DNA of 64,000 nt, taken from contig NZ_JAKLTR010000005.1 of assembly GCF_022012415.1 (NCBI RefSeq), positions 1-64,000 of the forward strand, written 5' to 3'. The position numbers and the translations under genes were made by a program. This document shows, piece after piece, positions 27,849 through 36,714 of the stretch (positions are counted from its first letter, which is position 1; every line of letters starts with the position of its first letter). This DNA is from Terrimonas ginsenosidimutans (GTDB lineage: Bacteria; Bacteroidota; Bacteroidia; Chitinophagales; Chitinophagaceae). The notes beneath the pieces were generated by a model. That model saw only the letters and a list, made by a program, of their open reading frames with translations, made no database searches and was not told where the DNA came from.

Positions 27849-28631
27849 GTGCAATTACCCCACGGCAAAAAAATATATTTCCTTTCTGATTTCCATCTTG
27901 GCGCGCCCGATCATGTGGCCAGCCTTGAGCGTGAAAAGATCATCGTTCGCTTCCTTGATGAAATAAAGGCAGATGCTGCAGAGGTCTTTCTCGTTGGCGA
28001 CATGTTCGATTTCTGGTATGAATATAAACAGGTCGTGCCAAGAGGATACGTCCGGCTGCTCGGAAAAATGGCCGAGCTTTCTGATGCCGGGATCAAGTTG
28101 CATTTCTTTGTCGGCAACCATGATATGTGGATGAAGAACTACTTTCAGCAGGAATTGAACATCCCGGTTTATTTTGAGCCGATAGAGCTGACGCGTAATG
28201 GCAAACAGTTTCTGATAGGACATGGCGATGGCCTTGGCCCGGGCGATCATGGATATAAACGCCTGAAGAAAGTATTCAGGAACCCGGTATGCCAATGGTT
28301 GTTCGGCATTTTACCTCCTGCGATCGGCATAGGGCTCGCCAATTACTTCAGCCGCCGCAGCCGTGCGCAGACCGGATCGTCAGAAGAAACATTTCTCGGT
28401 GAAGACAAAGAATGGCTGATCATTTACTGCAAAGAAGTATTGCAAAAAAAGAAGGTGGATTTCTTTGTGTTTGGTCACAGGCATTTGCCAATAGATTTCG
28501 CCTTGCAACCAAACAGCCGGTATGTGAATCTTGGAGACTGGATCAGCTATTTCACCTATGCGGTATTTGACGGGGAGGGAATAAAATTGCTATCTTATAC
28601 AGGGAACGATCACAAGATCATTCGTAATTGA
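27849..28631 (+). CDS. lpxH: UDP-2,3-diacylglucosamine diphosphatase
   Basis: This 260-residue metallophosphoesterase carries the full set of calcineurin-type motifs: SDFHLGAP, GDMFDFWYEY, GNHDMWM, GHGDG and FGHRHLP. The spacing and the FDFWYEY motif fit LpxH, which makes lipid X in lipid A synthesis at the inner membrane. The start is GTG at 27849. The next gene's ATG overlaps its TGA stop (TGATG). Confidence 0.88.
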   Translation: MQLPHGKKIYFLSDFHLGAPDHVASLEREKIIVRFLDEIKADAAEVFLVGDMFDFWYEYKQVVPRGYVRLLGKMAELSDAGIKLHFFVGNHDMWMKNYFQQELNIPVYFEPIELTRNGKQFLIGHGDGLGPGDHGYKRLKKVFRNPVCQWLFGILPPAIGIGLANYFSRRSRAQTGSSEETFLGEDKEWLIIYCKEVLQKKKVDFFVFGHRHLPIDFALQPNSRYVNLGDWISYFTYAVFDGEGIKLLSYTGNDHKIIRN

Positions 28632-29440
28632 TGCGGAAACTTATTCTACTATACGTTTTACTATTTGCGACATTCGTCTCGATGGCGCAAACAGATAGTG
28701 CATTCCGCTATATCCGTTCGGTAAAAGGCGAGATCGCCGCATTTACCGTCGATAATCTCGACAATATTTATCTTCTCGGTACAACCAACCAGATCAAAAA
28801 ACTGAATTCAAATGGGGATTCCGTGGCGGTTTACAACAACGTAAAACGCTATGGGCAGGCTACTCTGATAGATGTGTCCAATCCACTTAAGATCCTTCTG
28901 TACTACAGGGATTTTGCGACGATTGTTATGCTGGACCGGTTTCTAAATGAAGTAAACACCATCGATCTGCGCCGGCAGAATATTTTTCAGGCAAAAGCGA
29001 TCGGCCAGTCATTTGACAATAAGGTGTGGGTGTATGATGAAGTGGAAAACAAACTGAAGAAGGTGGATGAGGATGGAAAGATCCTTCAGGAAACTCCCGA
29101 TTTCAGACAACTGTTCAACAGTGCTCCATCGCCACAGAAAATATTTGACCAGGAGCGGTATGTTTATCTTTATGATTCGGCACAGGCCGTGTTCGTGTTC
29201 GATTATTATGGCACCTTGAAGAATAAGATCCTCATAGAAGGCTGGAAGAATTTCAAAGTAGCCGGAAAATATATCTATGGCTCAAAAGAAAACAAGCTGG
29301 TGCGATACGATATTTCCAGCTTGAAGGTAGATGAGTGGAACCTCCCGGATCAGTTGCGCACTGCCCGCAGTTTTAACTTTAGCGGAACCCGCTTATATAC
29401 ACTTCAGAAAGATGGGATTGATATCTATGAATTTCAATGA
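28631..29440 (+). CDS. Exported beta-propeller-like protein, unknown function
   Basis: The 269-residue protein has a signal peptide (hydrophobic segment 4-17, cleavage near SMAQTD). The body is built of repeated short beta motifs with D-x-x-x-N-I-Y-L-L and V-Y-D-E-type patterns, suggestive of NHL- or YWTD-like blades, but no named family is recognised. The ATG overlaps the lpxH stop by one base, so the two are translationally coupled and may share a role at the envelope. Confidence 0.7.
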   Translation: MRKLILLYVLLFATFVSMAQTDSAFRYIRSVKGEIAAFTVDNLDNIYLLGTTNQIKKLNSNGDSVAVYNNVKRYGQATLIDVSNPLKILLYYRDFATIVMLDRFLNEVNTIDLRRQNIFQAKAIGQSFDNKVWVYDEVENKLKKVDEDGKILQETPDFRQLFNSAPSPQKIFDQERYVYLYDSAQAVFVFDYYGTLKNKILIEGWKNFKVAGKYIYGSKENKLVRYDISSLKVDEWNLPDQLRTARSFNFSGTRLYTLQKDGIDIYEFQ

Positions 29441-29499
29441 ACCGGGGCTGCTCACTATTAACATTACACATACGTCAACATAATACAGGTTTCATTTTT

Positions 29500-29507
29500 T
29501 ATATTTG
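29500..29507 (+). promoter_or_regulatory. TAnnTTTG -7 promoter element for the MscS gene
   Basis: TATATTTG followed by C is a very good -7 match about 62 bp upstream of the MscS ATG. Confidence 0.5.
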
Positions 29508-29568
29508 CGTCATCCATTCCGTTCCCAGGAAGCAAGACCTCAACACAATTCAATTTATTATATAGGGT

Positions 29569-30675
29569 ATGAACGATATACTTGACGAGATATGGTTGGA
29601 GAACACTTTACGCAGTTACATGATCGTGGCATCGGTGATCGTCCTGATGCTTTTAGTGAAGAAGTATATCGCTCAATCTGTTGCTCACCTGATCTTCCAG
29701 TTTGTAAAACGGGTTTGGAAAGATGTTGATAAAAGAACTTTTACCAGTCTGGTAACAAAACCGCTTGGCATGTTCCTGGTGATCTTTGTATCACTGGCTA
29801 CTTTGCACAAGCTGAAATTCCCGTCGGTCATCAATGCCGATATCTTCAATATCACATTGAAGCAGTTATTGCATGCACTGGGTTCGATGGTGCTCATCAT
29901 TTCTTTCTTCAGGCTGTTATTAAAGATGATTGATTTTATCGCCATCATTTTGCATATAAGAGCTGACAGGCTGAATGATACAACGGACAACCAATTGATT
30001 GTTTTCTTTAAGGACTTTTTCAAAGTGCTGCTTTCGATCGTCGGATTGTTGATGATCCTGAAATTTGTATTCGGATTTAAAATCGGAAATGTATTAACGG
30101 GTCTTAGTATCGTTGGTGCGGCTGTGGCGCTTGCATTGCGGGAAAGTCTTGAGAACCTGATCGCATCGTTCATTATCTTCTTCGACAAGCCTTTCAGTAT
30201 GGGAGATGTGGTGAAAGTGCATAATTTCACAGGCACCATAGAAAAGATCGGATTGAGAAGCACGCGTATCAGAACCGATCAAAAGACGTATATCACTGTT
30301 CCCAATAAGCAAATGGTTGATAGTATTACCGATAACCTGTCTCTGCGTACGCAAAGAAAAGTGGAGATGAGATTAGAGATCGGACTTACGACAAGTTCTG
30401 CTCAACTCGACCAATTCATCAATGGCGTTCGTAAGATACTCGATCAGCCGGAAGTGGAGACTTCGACAGTAATTTTGAGTGATATTACGCCCTCTGCTTT
30501 TCTTATAGTGATCGATTATTTTACAGGCCCAATTACACAACAGGACTTCAATACAGTCAAGGAGCAGAACAATTTTGCTGTGCTGAGGTTAATGGAGCAA
30601 ATGAACCTGGAGATCTCCGGTGCTGTAACGGATATTAAAATTGTTACAGAAGCAGAGACTATTTCGCAGCGTTGA
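29569..30675 (+). CDS. MscS family mechanosensitive ion channel
   Basis: The 368-residue inner-membrane protein has four N-terminal hydrophobic segments and the conserved MscS pore helix and following segment (GLSIVGAAVALALRESLEN, then IIFFDKPFSMGD, about residues 180-215), then the cytoplasmic beta and alpha/beta domains. Such channels open under membrane tension to release solutes. Its 3' end overlaps the convergent thioredoxin gene by 17 bp. Confidence 0.93.
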   Translation: MNDILDEIWLENTLRSYMIVASVIVLMLLVKKYIAQSVAHLIFQFVKRVWKDVDKRTFTSLVTKPLGMFLVIFVSLATLHKLKFPSVINADIFNITLKQLLHALGSMVLIISFFRLLLKMIDFIAIILHIRADRLNDTTDNQLIVFFKDFFKVLLSIVGLLMILKFVFGFKIGNVLTGLSIVGAAVALALRESLENLIASFIIFFDKPFSMGDVVKVHNFTGTIEKIGLRSTRIRTDQKTYITVPNKQMVDSITDNLSLRTQRKVEMRLEIGLTTSSAQLDQFINGVRKILDQPEVETSTVILSDITPSAFLIVIDYFTGPITQQDFNTVKEQNNFAVLRLMEQMNLEISGAVTDIKIVTEAETISQR

Positions 30676-31180
30676 TGATTTCTCTCAGCTCCTTGTCAAA
30701 CATGCCGGATTTGCCGTATTCCACTACGCGTCCCATTTCTTTTCCGTTCTTCATCACTATGATCGTGGGCACATTGATAATATTAAGTGATTCGGAAAGA
30801 TTGTCAAGGGTTTTCTTATTCCGGTCAACACCGATCAACGTTATTTTTGATGAAGGATAGCCTGCGGCATCCAGCAGCAGAAAGAACCGGGGTATGATAA
30901 AATGTGAATCCTCGCACCACGTGCCCATGAACGTGATAAATTGAATTGAATCTTTCTGTTGTTTAAGCGCTTCTACGGCTTTCTTGTTGGGGGTAAATCC
31001 TTTTGTATTAGGTGCATACCATTTGAAACTGGTGTCTTTTTCCACATCTTCCCTCGTGATCAGGCCTTTGAAGATCTTACTGCCGTCATAGTTTTTGGAG
31101 AGCTCGAAATACTGTTGTGAATGAACGGTTCCTGTCATTAATAACATTGCAATGCCTGCAATGAAGAGTTGCTTTCTCAT
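30659..31180 (-). CDS. Exported thioredoxin-fold protein with a WCxDS active site
   Basis: The 173-residue protein has a signal peptide (RKQLFIAGIAMLLMTG, cleavage after HSQ) and a thioredoxin-like fold. The active-site segment reads FMGTWCEDSH, so the second Cys of the usual CxxC is Ser; a cis-Pro region (NVPTIIVMKNGKEMGRVVEYG) is present. It cannot form the usual intramolecular disulfide and may act by a monothiol mechanism or have lost redox activity. The ATG at 31222 would place 14 polar residues before the signal peptide, so ATG 31180 is chosen. Confidence 0.8.
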   Translation of the reverse strand: MRKQLFIAGIAMLLMTGTVHSQQYFELSKNYDGSKIFKGLITREDVEKDTSFKWYAPNTKGFTPNKKAVEALKQQKDSIQFITFMGTWCEDSHFIIPRFFLLLDAAGYPSSKITLIGVDRNKKTLDNLSESLNIINVPTIIVMKNGKEMGRVVEYGKSGMFDKELREIINAAK

Positions 31181-31315
31181 TGTAAAAATGATTTCGTTGA
31201 TTTTGGAGTTTGATCTATCCATGCGTTAGCATGAATACGCCAGAGATTAATGCATTAACCTATTCGATGATGCAGAAAGGAATGTTAAAGTTGCAGGGAT
31301 TATAAAAAATCTTTA

Positions 31316-32320
31316 TCAGAGATTTGTCCGGAGCTCCAGCAAAAATGATTTGATCTTTTCCAGCGACTGGATCATTGCAAATTTGTCTTCTACCTTTTTA
31401 TTTCTTTTCAGAAAATCTTTTGCTCCTTCGATAGTGAATTTGCGACGGCGGAGAAGATCATAGATCAGTACCAGGTTTTTTATGTCAACCGGGCGGAAGA
31501 ATCGATCGCCTTTTCTGTTTTTACGCGGCTGAAGAATATCGAATTCTGTTTCCCAGTAGCGGATGAGTGATTGATTTTCGCGGAACATGGTGGCCACTTC
31601 ACCGATTGAATAATACTGCTTCGAGAAAAGGATATCATCTTCAGGGATCTGGATCAGGTCGGCAGCAATGGCTGTTTCTTTTAGTGATTTTCTTCCGCGT
31701 GTTGAGCTGATCCGTTTAGGAAGAGGGGGTGTTTCAGCAATAATTTCCTCCTGCGTAACGGTATTTACCAGCGGTTCAGCCGGTTCCTGTTCTGTTTCAA
31801 TGAAAGACACTTTGCTGACTGAAGCAACAACCGGATCTTCCTTTTTTTCGCGGGATTGCTCCTCTTCTTCATTAATTATTTCAATGATACGCGGAGGGAC
31901 TGGCGCAATTCCACCGGCAACAATGGGTTGCGGTTCAGTCTGCATTTTTTCTTCCTGAATGGAATGTACGTCTTCGATTGTGTCGGGAGCGGGATCTTCG
32001 CCAGTTTCCAGGACAGGCGATTCCTCTTCTTCCTCATCGCTTAATTCAATGATGGCCGGAGGAGTTGGCGCCGTTGTGGCGTGAGCAGTTTCCTGCACGA
32101 TCAACTTTTCTTCAGTTTGAACGGGGCCAGCTTCTTCAATTATTTCAGCGGGAGAATCGCCCGTTGCTTCAATTGCTGTTTGCAGTGTTTCTTCCTCTTC
32201 AACAATCTCAACAATACGCGGTGGAGTTGGCGCCGTATTGGACAACGTCACTTTCTCCACTGGAGCCGGGGCTTCTGCGGGTGCATCAAATAACGTTATT
32301 TGCTGAAGTTGTTTCTTCAT
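31316..32320 (-). CDS. MerR family regulator with a tandem-repeat acidic N-terminus
   Basis: The 334-residue protein has a C-terminal MerR-type winged helix (about 236-305; YYSIGEVATMF, SLIRYWETEF, FRPVDIKNLVLIYDLLRRRKF) followed by a helix. In contrast to a normal MerR, about 200 residues precede the DNA-binding domain. They are acidic, predicted disordered, and hold three units of about 55 residues, each opening with A-P-x-P-P-x-I-(V/I)-E-(I/L)-x-x-E-E-E-E at residues 30, 84 and 139. The role of the repeats is unknown; they could be protein-binding motifs. The gene is monocistronic or lies downstream of the M23 gene. Confidence 0.85.
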   Translation of the reverse strand: MKKQLQQITLFDAPAEAPAPVEKVTLSNTAPTPPRIVEIVEEEETLQTAIEATGDSPAEIIEEAGPVQTEEKLIVQETAHATTAPTPPAIIELSDEEEEESPVLETGEDPAPDTIEDVHSIQEEKMQTEPQPIVAGGIAPVPPRIIEIINEEEEQSREKKEDPVVASVSKVSFIETEQEPAEPLVNTVTQEEIIAETPPLPKRISSTRGRKSLKETAIAADLIQIPEDDILFSKQYYSIGEVATMFRENQSLIRYWETEFDILQPRKNRKGDRFFRPVDIKNLVLIYDLLRRRKFTIEGAKDFLKRNKKVEDKFAMIQSLEKIKSFLLELRTNL

Positions 32321-32403
32321 ACAGAGCCACGAAGTTACTTATGAATGCTATGCTCCGCAAAGGTTATACCAGTATGTGGAAAAAAGGCGTTTAGAGAGAC
32401 TGC

Positions 32404-33375
32404 TTAGTCAAAGCTCTGGTTAGACGAAGCAGCCTGTTTCAGCAGGCGATCAAACTGTTCCGGAGAAAGATCATTATAGAAGAAGTATACCGGATCTATC
32501 TTATTACCGTTTTTGTGAACTTCATAGTGGCAGTGCGGCCCGGTTGATTTACCGGTACTTCCAACCCAGCCAATTACCTCACCTCTTTTAACGGCCTGAC
32601 CGGAGCGCGATTTTACTTTTACCATGTGCCCGTAAAGTGTTTCATATCCATAGCCGTGTTTGATCACCACATAGTTTCCGTATCCATTACCGGTATTGCC
32701 AGCTACACTCACCGTCCCGTCGGCAGTGGCATAGATAGGTGTACCCTGTGGAGCGGCAAAGTCGAGACCTGCGTGCATCTTGATGGTCTTGTACACCGGG
32801 TCGATCCGGTATCCGAAGCCTGAAGCGATCCGGTTGAGGTCGGCATTACTTACAGGCTGGATGGCTGGTGTATGAGAGAGCAGGGCCTCTTTATTCTTTA
32901 CGAGACCGTCGATCTCATTATACGATGCGTTCTGGGCTTTAATGCGGCTGTTGAGGTTAGCGATCGTATTGTTAATGGATGTCAGTAATTGGTTATTGCT
33001 CATGCTCATGATGGTGGCAAACTCTCTCTGATCCTCCAGTTCTTTTGCGCGCGCACTGTCAGGAATTGGATTTGCCTCAAAAATGGACCGGTAAACATTG
33101 TTGTCCCTTTTTTCCAGTTCCTTCATCTGCTGGCTCAGTGAAGAAAGCTGTTCATCCAACTCAGCATATTTATCCTTCAGACGTTCATTCTGGAGACGCA
33201 GGATCTTTTCATTGGGAGAGCCGACAAACTGGAAAGCGAAGTAAGAGATGAGGATGGCTGTAACCACAGCTGCGGCAACAAAGCCAAAGATCCGCAGCAG
33301 CTTTACGCGCAGCGGTACTTCCAGCTTCTCATAGCGAAGGGTATTGGTGTTATAGTAATATTTGATTTTCTTCAT
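32404..33375 (-). CDS. M23 family metallopeptidase with membrane anchor and coiled coil
   Basis: The 323-residue protein has a short cytoplasmic N-terminus, one transmembrane helix (about 29-50), a coiled-coil region (about 58-170) and a C-terminal M23 domain with H and D of HAGLDFA, and GPHCHYEV. It has the layout of the Bacteroidetes M23 enzymes that act at the periplasmic face on peptidoglycan, similar to the EnvC/MepM type. Divergent from alaS. Confidence 0.9.
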   Translation of the reverse strand: MKKIKYYYNTNTLRYEKLEVPLRVKLLRIFGFVAAAVVTAILISYFAFQFVGSPNEKILRLQNERLKDKYAELDEQLSSLSQQMKELEKRDNNVYRSIFEANPIPDSARAKELEDQREFATIMSMSNNQLLTSINNTIANLNSRIKAQNASYNEIDGLVKNKEALLSHTPAIQPVSNADLNRIASGFGYRIDPVYKTIKMHAGLDFAAPQGTPIYATADGTVSVAGNTGNGYGNYVVIKHGYGYETLYGHMVKVKSRSGQAVKRGEVIGWVGSTGKSTGPHCHYEVHKNGNKIDPVYFFYNDLSPEQFDRLLKQAASSNQSFD

Positions 33376-33439
33376 GTCAAGCAGCCTTTACCGGTTTTCC
33401 TGTGGGTATGCCGTTTGATTCTTTTAACTTTGTCTCCGC

Positions 33440-33516
33440 CCGCCGTAGCTTTAGCCAGGGCGGACCCGCCTTCGCTAAAGCTACGGCGGATTTTTTCCGG
33501 GGGCAAGCCCCGGAAA
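33440..33516. repeat. Two intergenic hairpins between the M23 gene and alaS
   Basis: The first hairpin has a perfect 16-bp stem, CCGCCGTAGCTTTAGC (33440-33455) with its inverse at 33474-33489. The second is formed by TTTTCCGGGG and CCCCGGAAAA-type arms at about 33493-33516. Both lie upstream of the alaS start and upstream of the divergent M23 gene. The first looks like a dispersed palindromic repeat; it may also form a leader or terminator structure. Confidence 0.65.
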
Positions 33517-33568
33517 AACAAATATATACTGTAAATCAGTAAAAATCAACCCAATTATCATTCTCAAG

Positions 33569-36190
33569 ATGTTGACCAGCGAAGAAATAAGAAAAGAGTT
33601 TCTAGACTTTTTCCGTTCCAAGGGCCACGAAATCGTGCCTTCAGCCCCGATCGTAGTAAAAAACGACCCCACCCTGATGTTCACAAACGCAGGGATGAAC
33701 CAGTTCAAAGACTATTTTCTTGGAAATAAAAAAGCCCCCTATTCCCGCGCGGCTGACACCCAGAAATGCCTTCGCGTAAGCGGAAAACATAATGACCTGG
33801 AAGAGGTAGGTGTAGACACCTACCACCACACCATGTTCGAAATGCTTGGTAACTGGAGCTTCGGAGATTATTTCAAAAAAGACGCGATCGCCTGGAGCTG
33901 GGAGCTGCTGACCGACGTTTACAAACTCGACAAAGACCGGCTTTATGTGACCATCTTTGAGGGTGACGGGAAAGAAGGCCTTCCCAGAGATGAGGAAGCC
34001 TATAACGAATGGAAAAAAGTGATCGCTGAAGACCGTATTCTCCTGGGCTCAAAGAAGGATAATTTCTGGGAAATGGGTGATACCGGACCATGCGGACCCT
34101 GCACGGAGATCCATGTTGATTGTCGCCCGGATGAAGAAAGAAAACAGGTCGATGGGAAAACACTGGTGAATAATGACCATCCGCAGGTGATCGAGATTTG
34201 GAATAATGTATTCATCCAGTTTAACCGTATGAAGAACGGCAGCCTTGAATCACTGCCTGCCAGGCACGTTGACACAGGTATGGGCTTCGAACGTCTCGTT
34301 CGCGTAATACAAGCGAAGACCAGCAATTACGACACAGATATATTCTCCGGTACGATCCAGAAAGTAGAAGAGATCACGGGGAAAAAATATGATTACAGCG
34401 ATAGCAAAGAAGCGGTAGCCTTCCGCGTGCTTGCTGATCATATCCGGGCGATCAGTTTCACTACCGCTGATGGCCAGCTTCCTTCCAACACCGGTGCAGG
34501 TTATGTGATCCGCAGGATCCTGCGAAGGGCTGTAAGGTATTATTATACTTACCTTGATTATAAGCAACCCCTGTTGCACCAGCTTGTATTGGGCCTGTCG
34601 CTCCAATTCAAATACGTATTCCCTGAGCTATATCAGCAAGCGGAGTTTGTAACAAGAGTGATAAGAGAAGAGGAGGAGTCATTCCTGCGCACACTGGAGA
34701 AAGGGTTGAAGAAAGTTGATGATATTCTCCAGACTTCATCACTTAAAAAGATCGACGGTAAGAATGCCTTCGAGCTGTACGACACTTACGGCTTCCCGAT
34801 CGACCTTACAAGACTCATTGCGTCTGAAAATAATCTTTCCGTTGACGAAGACGCTTTCACCGCGGAAATGCAAAAGCAGAAGGACCGGTCGCGTGCCGCA
34901 ACTGCTATTGATACGGAAGATTGGGTTGATATCAATAAGGCCGACCGCACTGTATTTGTTGGATATACAGAACTGCAAAGCGAAACTCAGGTGGTGAAGT
35001 ACCGCAAGGTAAAATCAAAAGGGAAGGAACAATACCAGGTTGTACTTGAAACAACTCCTTTTTATGCGGAAAGCGGTGGCCAGGTTGGCGATACAGGAAC
35101 GCTTGTGTTTGGCGAAGAAAAGGTTGCTGTGACGGATACAAAGAAAGAAAACGATCTGATCATTCAGTTCATTGACAAGCTGCCGTCAGATATATCGTTG
35201 CCGGTGATCGCTTCTGTTAATACCGCGAACCGGTTAAGCACAACCTATAATCATACAGCAACACACCTGATGCATGCCGCACTGCGCGAAGTATTAGGCA
35301 CGCACGTTACGCAGAAGGGTTCACTCGTTTCCCCGGAAGTATTGCGTTTCGACTTCTCTCATTTTTCTAAAATGACAGATGAGGAGATCCGCAGGGTGGA
35401 AATGATCGTGAATGAAAAGATCAGGGAAAATATTCCTGTTGTTATAAGGGAGTTGCCGAAAGAAGAAGCATTGAAGCTTGGCGCAATGGCACTGTTTGGA
35501 GAAAAATACGGAGACACCGTTCGGGTGGTGATCGCAGATCCATCGTACTCTATAGAGCTTTGTGGTGGCACCCACGTTGGCGCAACGGGGCAGATCGGAT
35601 TGTTTACCATCACCGCTGAATCAGCGGTGGCGGCCGGCGTGCGACGCATTGAAGCGTTGACTGGTGCGGGAGCGATCCGTTATGTAAACGATAAACTGGG
35701 CCAGATCAAACAGGCCGGCGAATTATTGAAAGTAAAAGAACCTATCAAGGCCATCGAGAAATTGATGGAAGATAAAGTTGCACTGGAAAAAAAGATCGAG
35801 CGGCTGGAAGCACGTCAGCTCGTTGGTATCCGGAATGAGTTGCTGAAGAAAGATGAGATCGTTAATGGTGTCACCTTTATCGGCGACATCATCGAAGTGG
35901 ATAATGCAGACGCGCTGAAAAAGCTCTGTGTCGACCTCAAAACTAACCTTAACGATTATCTTGTCGTGTTGGCTGCAAATATTGGAGGTAAACCATTCGT
36001 GGCGATCGGGATGTCTGAAACAGTGGCTGCAGCGAAGGATCTTGATGCTGCAAAGATCATTAAAGAACATATCGCGCCATTGATCAAAGGTGGTGGTGGT
36101 GGTCAAAAGTTACTGGCAACTGCAGGTGGTCAGGACGCCGCTAAACTGGGAGAGGTGGTCGTGTCGGTAAAGAAATTACTGGAAGCTTAA
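33569..36190 (+). CDS. alaS: Alanine--tRNA ligase
   Basis: AlaRS charges tRNA-Ala. The 873-residue protein has the class II core (RKEFLDFFRSKGHEIVPSAP, FTNAGMNQFKDYFLG, DTGMGFERL), the editing domain with HTATHLMH and CGGTHV zinc-binding motifs, and the C-terminal region with KGGGGGQKLLATAGG. The length is normal. The last bases overlap a small convergent gene by four bases. Confidence 0.97.
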   Translation: MLTSEEIRKEFLDFFRSKGHEIVPSAPIVVKNDPTLMFTNAGMNQFKDYFLGNKKAPYSRAADTQKCLRVSGKHNDLEEVGVDTYHHTMFEMLGNWSFGDYFKKDAIAWSWELLTDVYKLDKDRLYVTIFEGDGKEGLPRDEEAYNEWKKVIAEDRILLGSKKDNFWEMGDTGPCGPCTEIHVDCRPDEERKQVDGKTLVNNDHPQVIEIWNNVFIQFNRMKNGSLESLPARHVDTGMGFERLVRVIQAKTSNYDTDIFSGTIQKVEEITGKKYDYSDSKEAVAFRVLADHIRAISFTTADGQLPSNTGAGYVIRRILRRAVRYYYTYLDYKQPLLHQLVLGLSLQFKYVFPELYQQAEFVTRVIREEEESFLRTLEKGLKKVDDILQTSSLKKIDGKNAFELYDTYGFPIDLTRLIASENNLSVDEDAFTAEMQKQKDRSRAATAIDTEDWVDINKADRTVFVGYTELQSETQVVKYRKVKSKGKEQYQVVLETTPFYAESGGQVGDTGTLVFGEEKVAVTDTKKENDLIIQFIDKLPSDISLPVIASVNTANRLSTTYNHTATHLMHAALREVLGTHVTQKGSLVSPEVLRFDFSHFSKMTDEEIRRVEMIVNEKIRENIPVVIRELPKEEALKLGAMALFGEKYGDTVRVVIADPSYSIELCGGTHVGATGQIGLFTITAESAVAAGVRRIEALTGAGAIRYVNDKLGQIKQAGELLKVKEPIKAIEKLMEDKVALEKKIERLEARQLVGIRNELLKKDEIVNGVTFIGDIIEVDNADALKKLCVDLKTNLNDYLVVLAANIGGKPFVAIGMSETVAAAKDLDAAKIIKEHIAPLIKGGGGGQKLLATAGGQDAAKLGEVVVSVKKLLEA

Positions 36191-36312
36191 TAACGAATAG
36201 CCTTGGGGTCTTTTTTCGGGTATGCTCTTCTGATCTCAAAATAAATGCTGATGGCATATGCAATCACGAAAGCACAAAGCACAATGGCGCCTACTGCAAA
36301 TACTTTATACAT
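36187..36312 (-). CDS. 41-residue single-pass membrane protein
   Basis: The frame encodes 41 residues: MYKVF, a hydrophobic helix (about 4-24, AVGAIVLCAFVIAYAISIYF) and a basic tail ending EIRRAYPKKDPKAIRY. The composition (clean transmembrane segment plus positively charged C-terminus) is that of genuine small membrane proteins. The stop overlaps the alaS stop on the opposite strand by four bases. No family is recognised and there is no strong ribosome binding site, which is usual in this phylum. Confidence 0.55.
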   Translation of the reverse strand: MYKVFAVGAIVLCAFVIAYAISIYFEIRRAYPKKDPKAIRY

Positions 36313-36600
36313 GGGTGAACAGTTCGTTTAGATGGTTGGTGGCAGGCTCAAAAATGAGAAATTATTTGATCATTTTCCCCGAAAACTACTTAGTAAAACT
36401 ACCTGGGAAATTCCCCTTTCAATTCTCCTCTGCTAGACTTTGAGCAGCGATCATTTCTAGTAACATATTGAAAATTAAGCCGGTACCAACCGGCTTTTTT
36501 CTATTCTAAACCCTGCCCGTATCAAATCATAGCAAAAATGTACCAAGGTGCACCGGATGGGCAGGATATTTACGATCTTTCCGCAAACCGTTGCGTAAAT
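36313..36600 (+). other. Intergenic region ending in an orphan terminator
   Basis: No credible protein gene is seen here. A strong intrinsic terminator lies at 36477-36502: AAGCCGGT/ACCGGCTT stem, ACCA-type loop and T run, oriented on the plus strand. The nearest plus-strand gene, alaS, ends almost 290 bp upstream, so the terminator may belong either to a long alaS 3' end or to a small RNA starting in this interval. A smaller stem (CTGCT/AGCAG, about 36430-36446) precedes it. Confidence 0.5.
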
Positions 36601-36633
36601 CAGGTTGAGCACAAATCAATCATTTAACATTTC

Positions 36634-36671
36634 CGAAACGTTTCGTATTTCATGAAATGTCTTTATATTTG
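36634..36671 (+). promoter_or_regulatory. Palindromic operator and -7 element of the PDZ protein gene
   Basis: CGAAACGTTTCG (36634-36645) is a perfect 12-bp palindrome and TTTCATGAAA (36648-36657) a second one. They lie immediately upstream of TATATTTG (36664-36671), an exact Bacteroidetes -7 element 44 bp before the ATG. A protein bound at the palindrome would cover the -33 region, so repression or regulated activation is likely. The regulator is not known. Confidence 0.55.
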
Positions 36672-36714
36672 ATCTACGAAAAGCAACGTAGATAATCTCA
36701 CTAAACTAAAAAGT

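Noticed and set aside
30659-31222. Possible frameshift or overlap error where MscS and thioredoxin genes converge
   Set aside because: A 17-bp convergent overlap is unremarkable and both proteins end with family-typical sequence.
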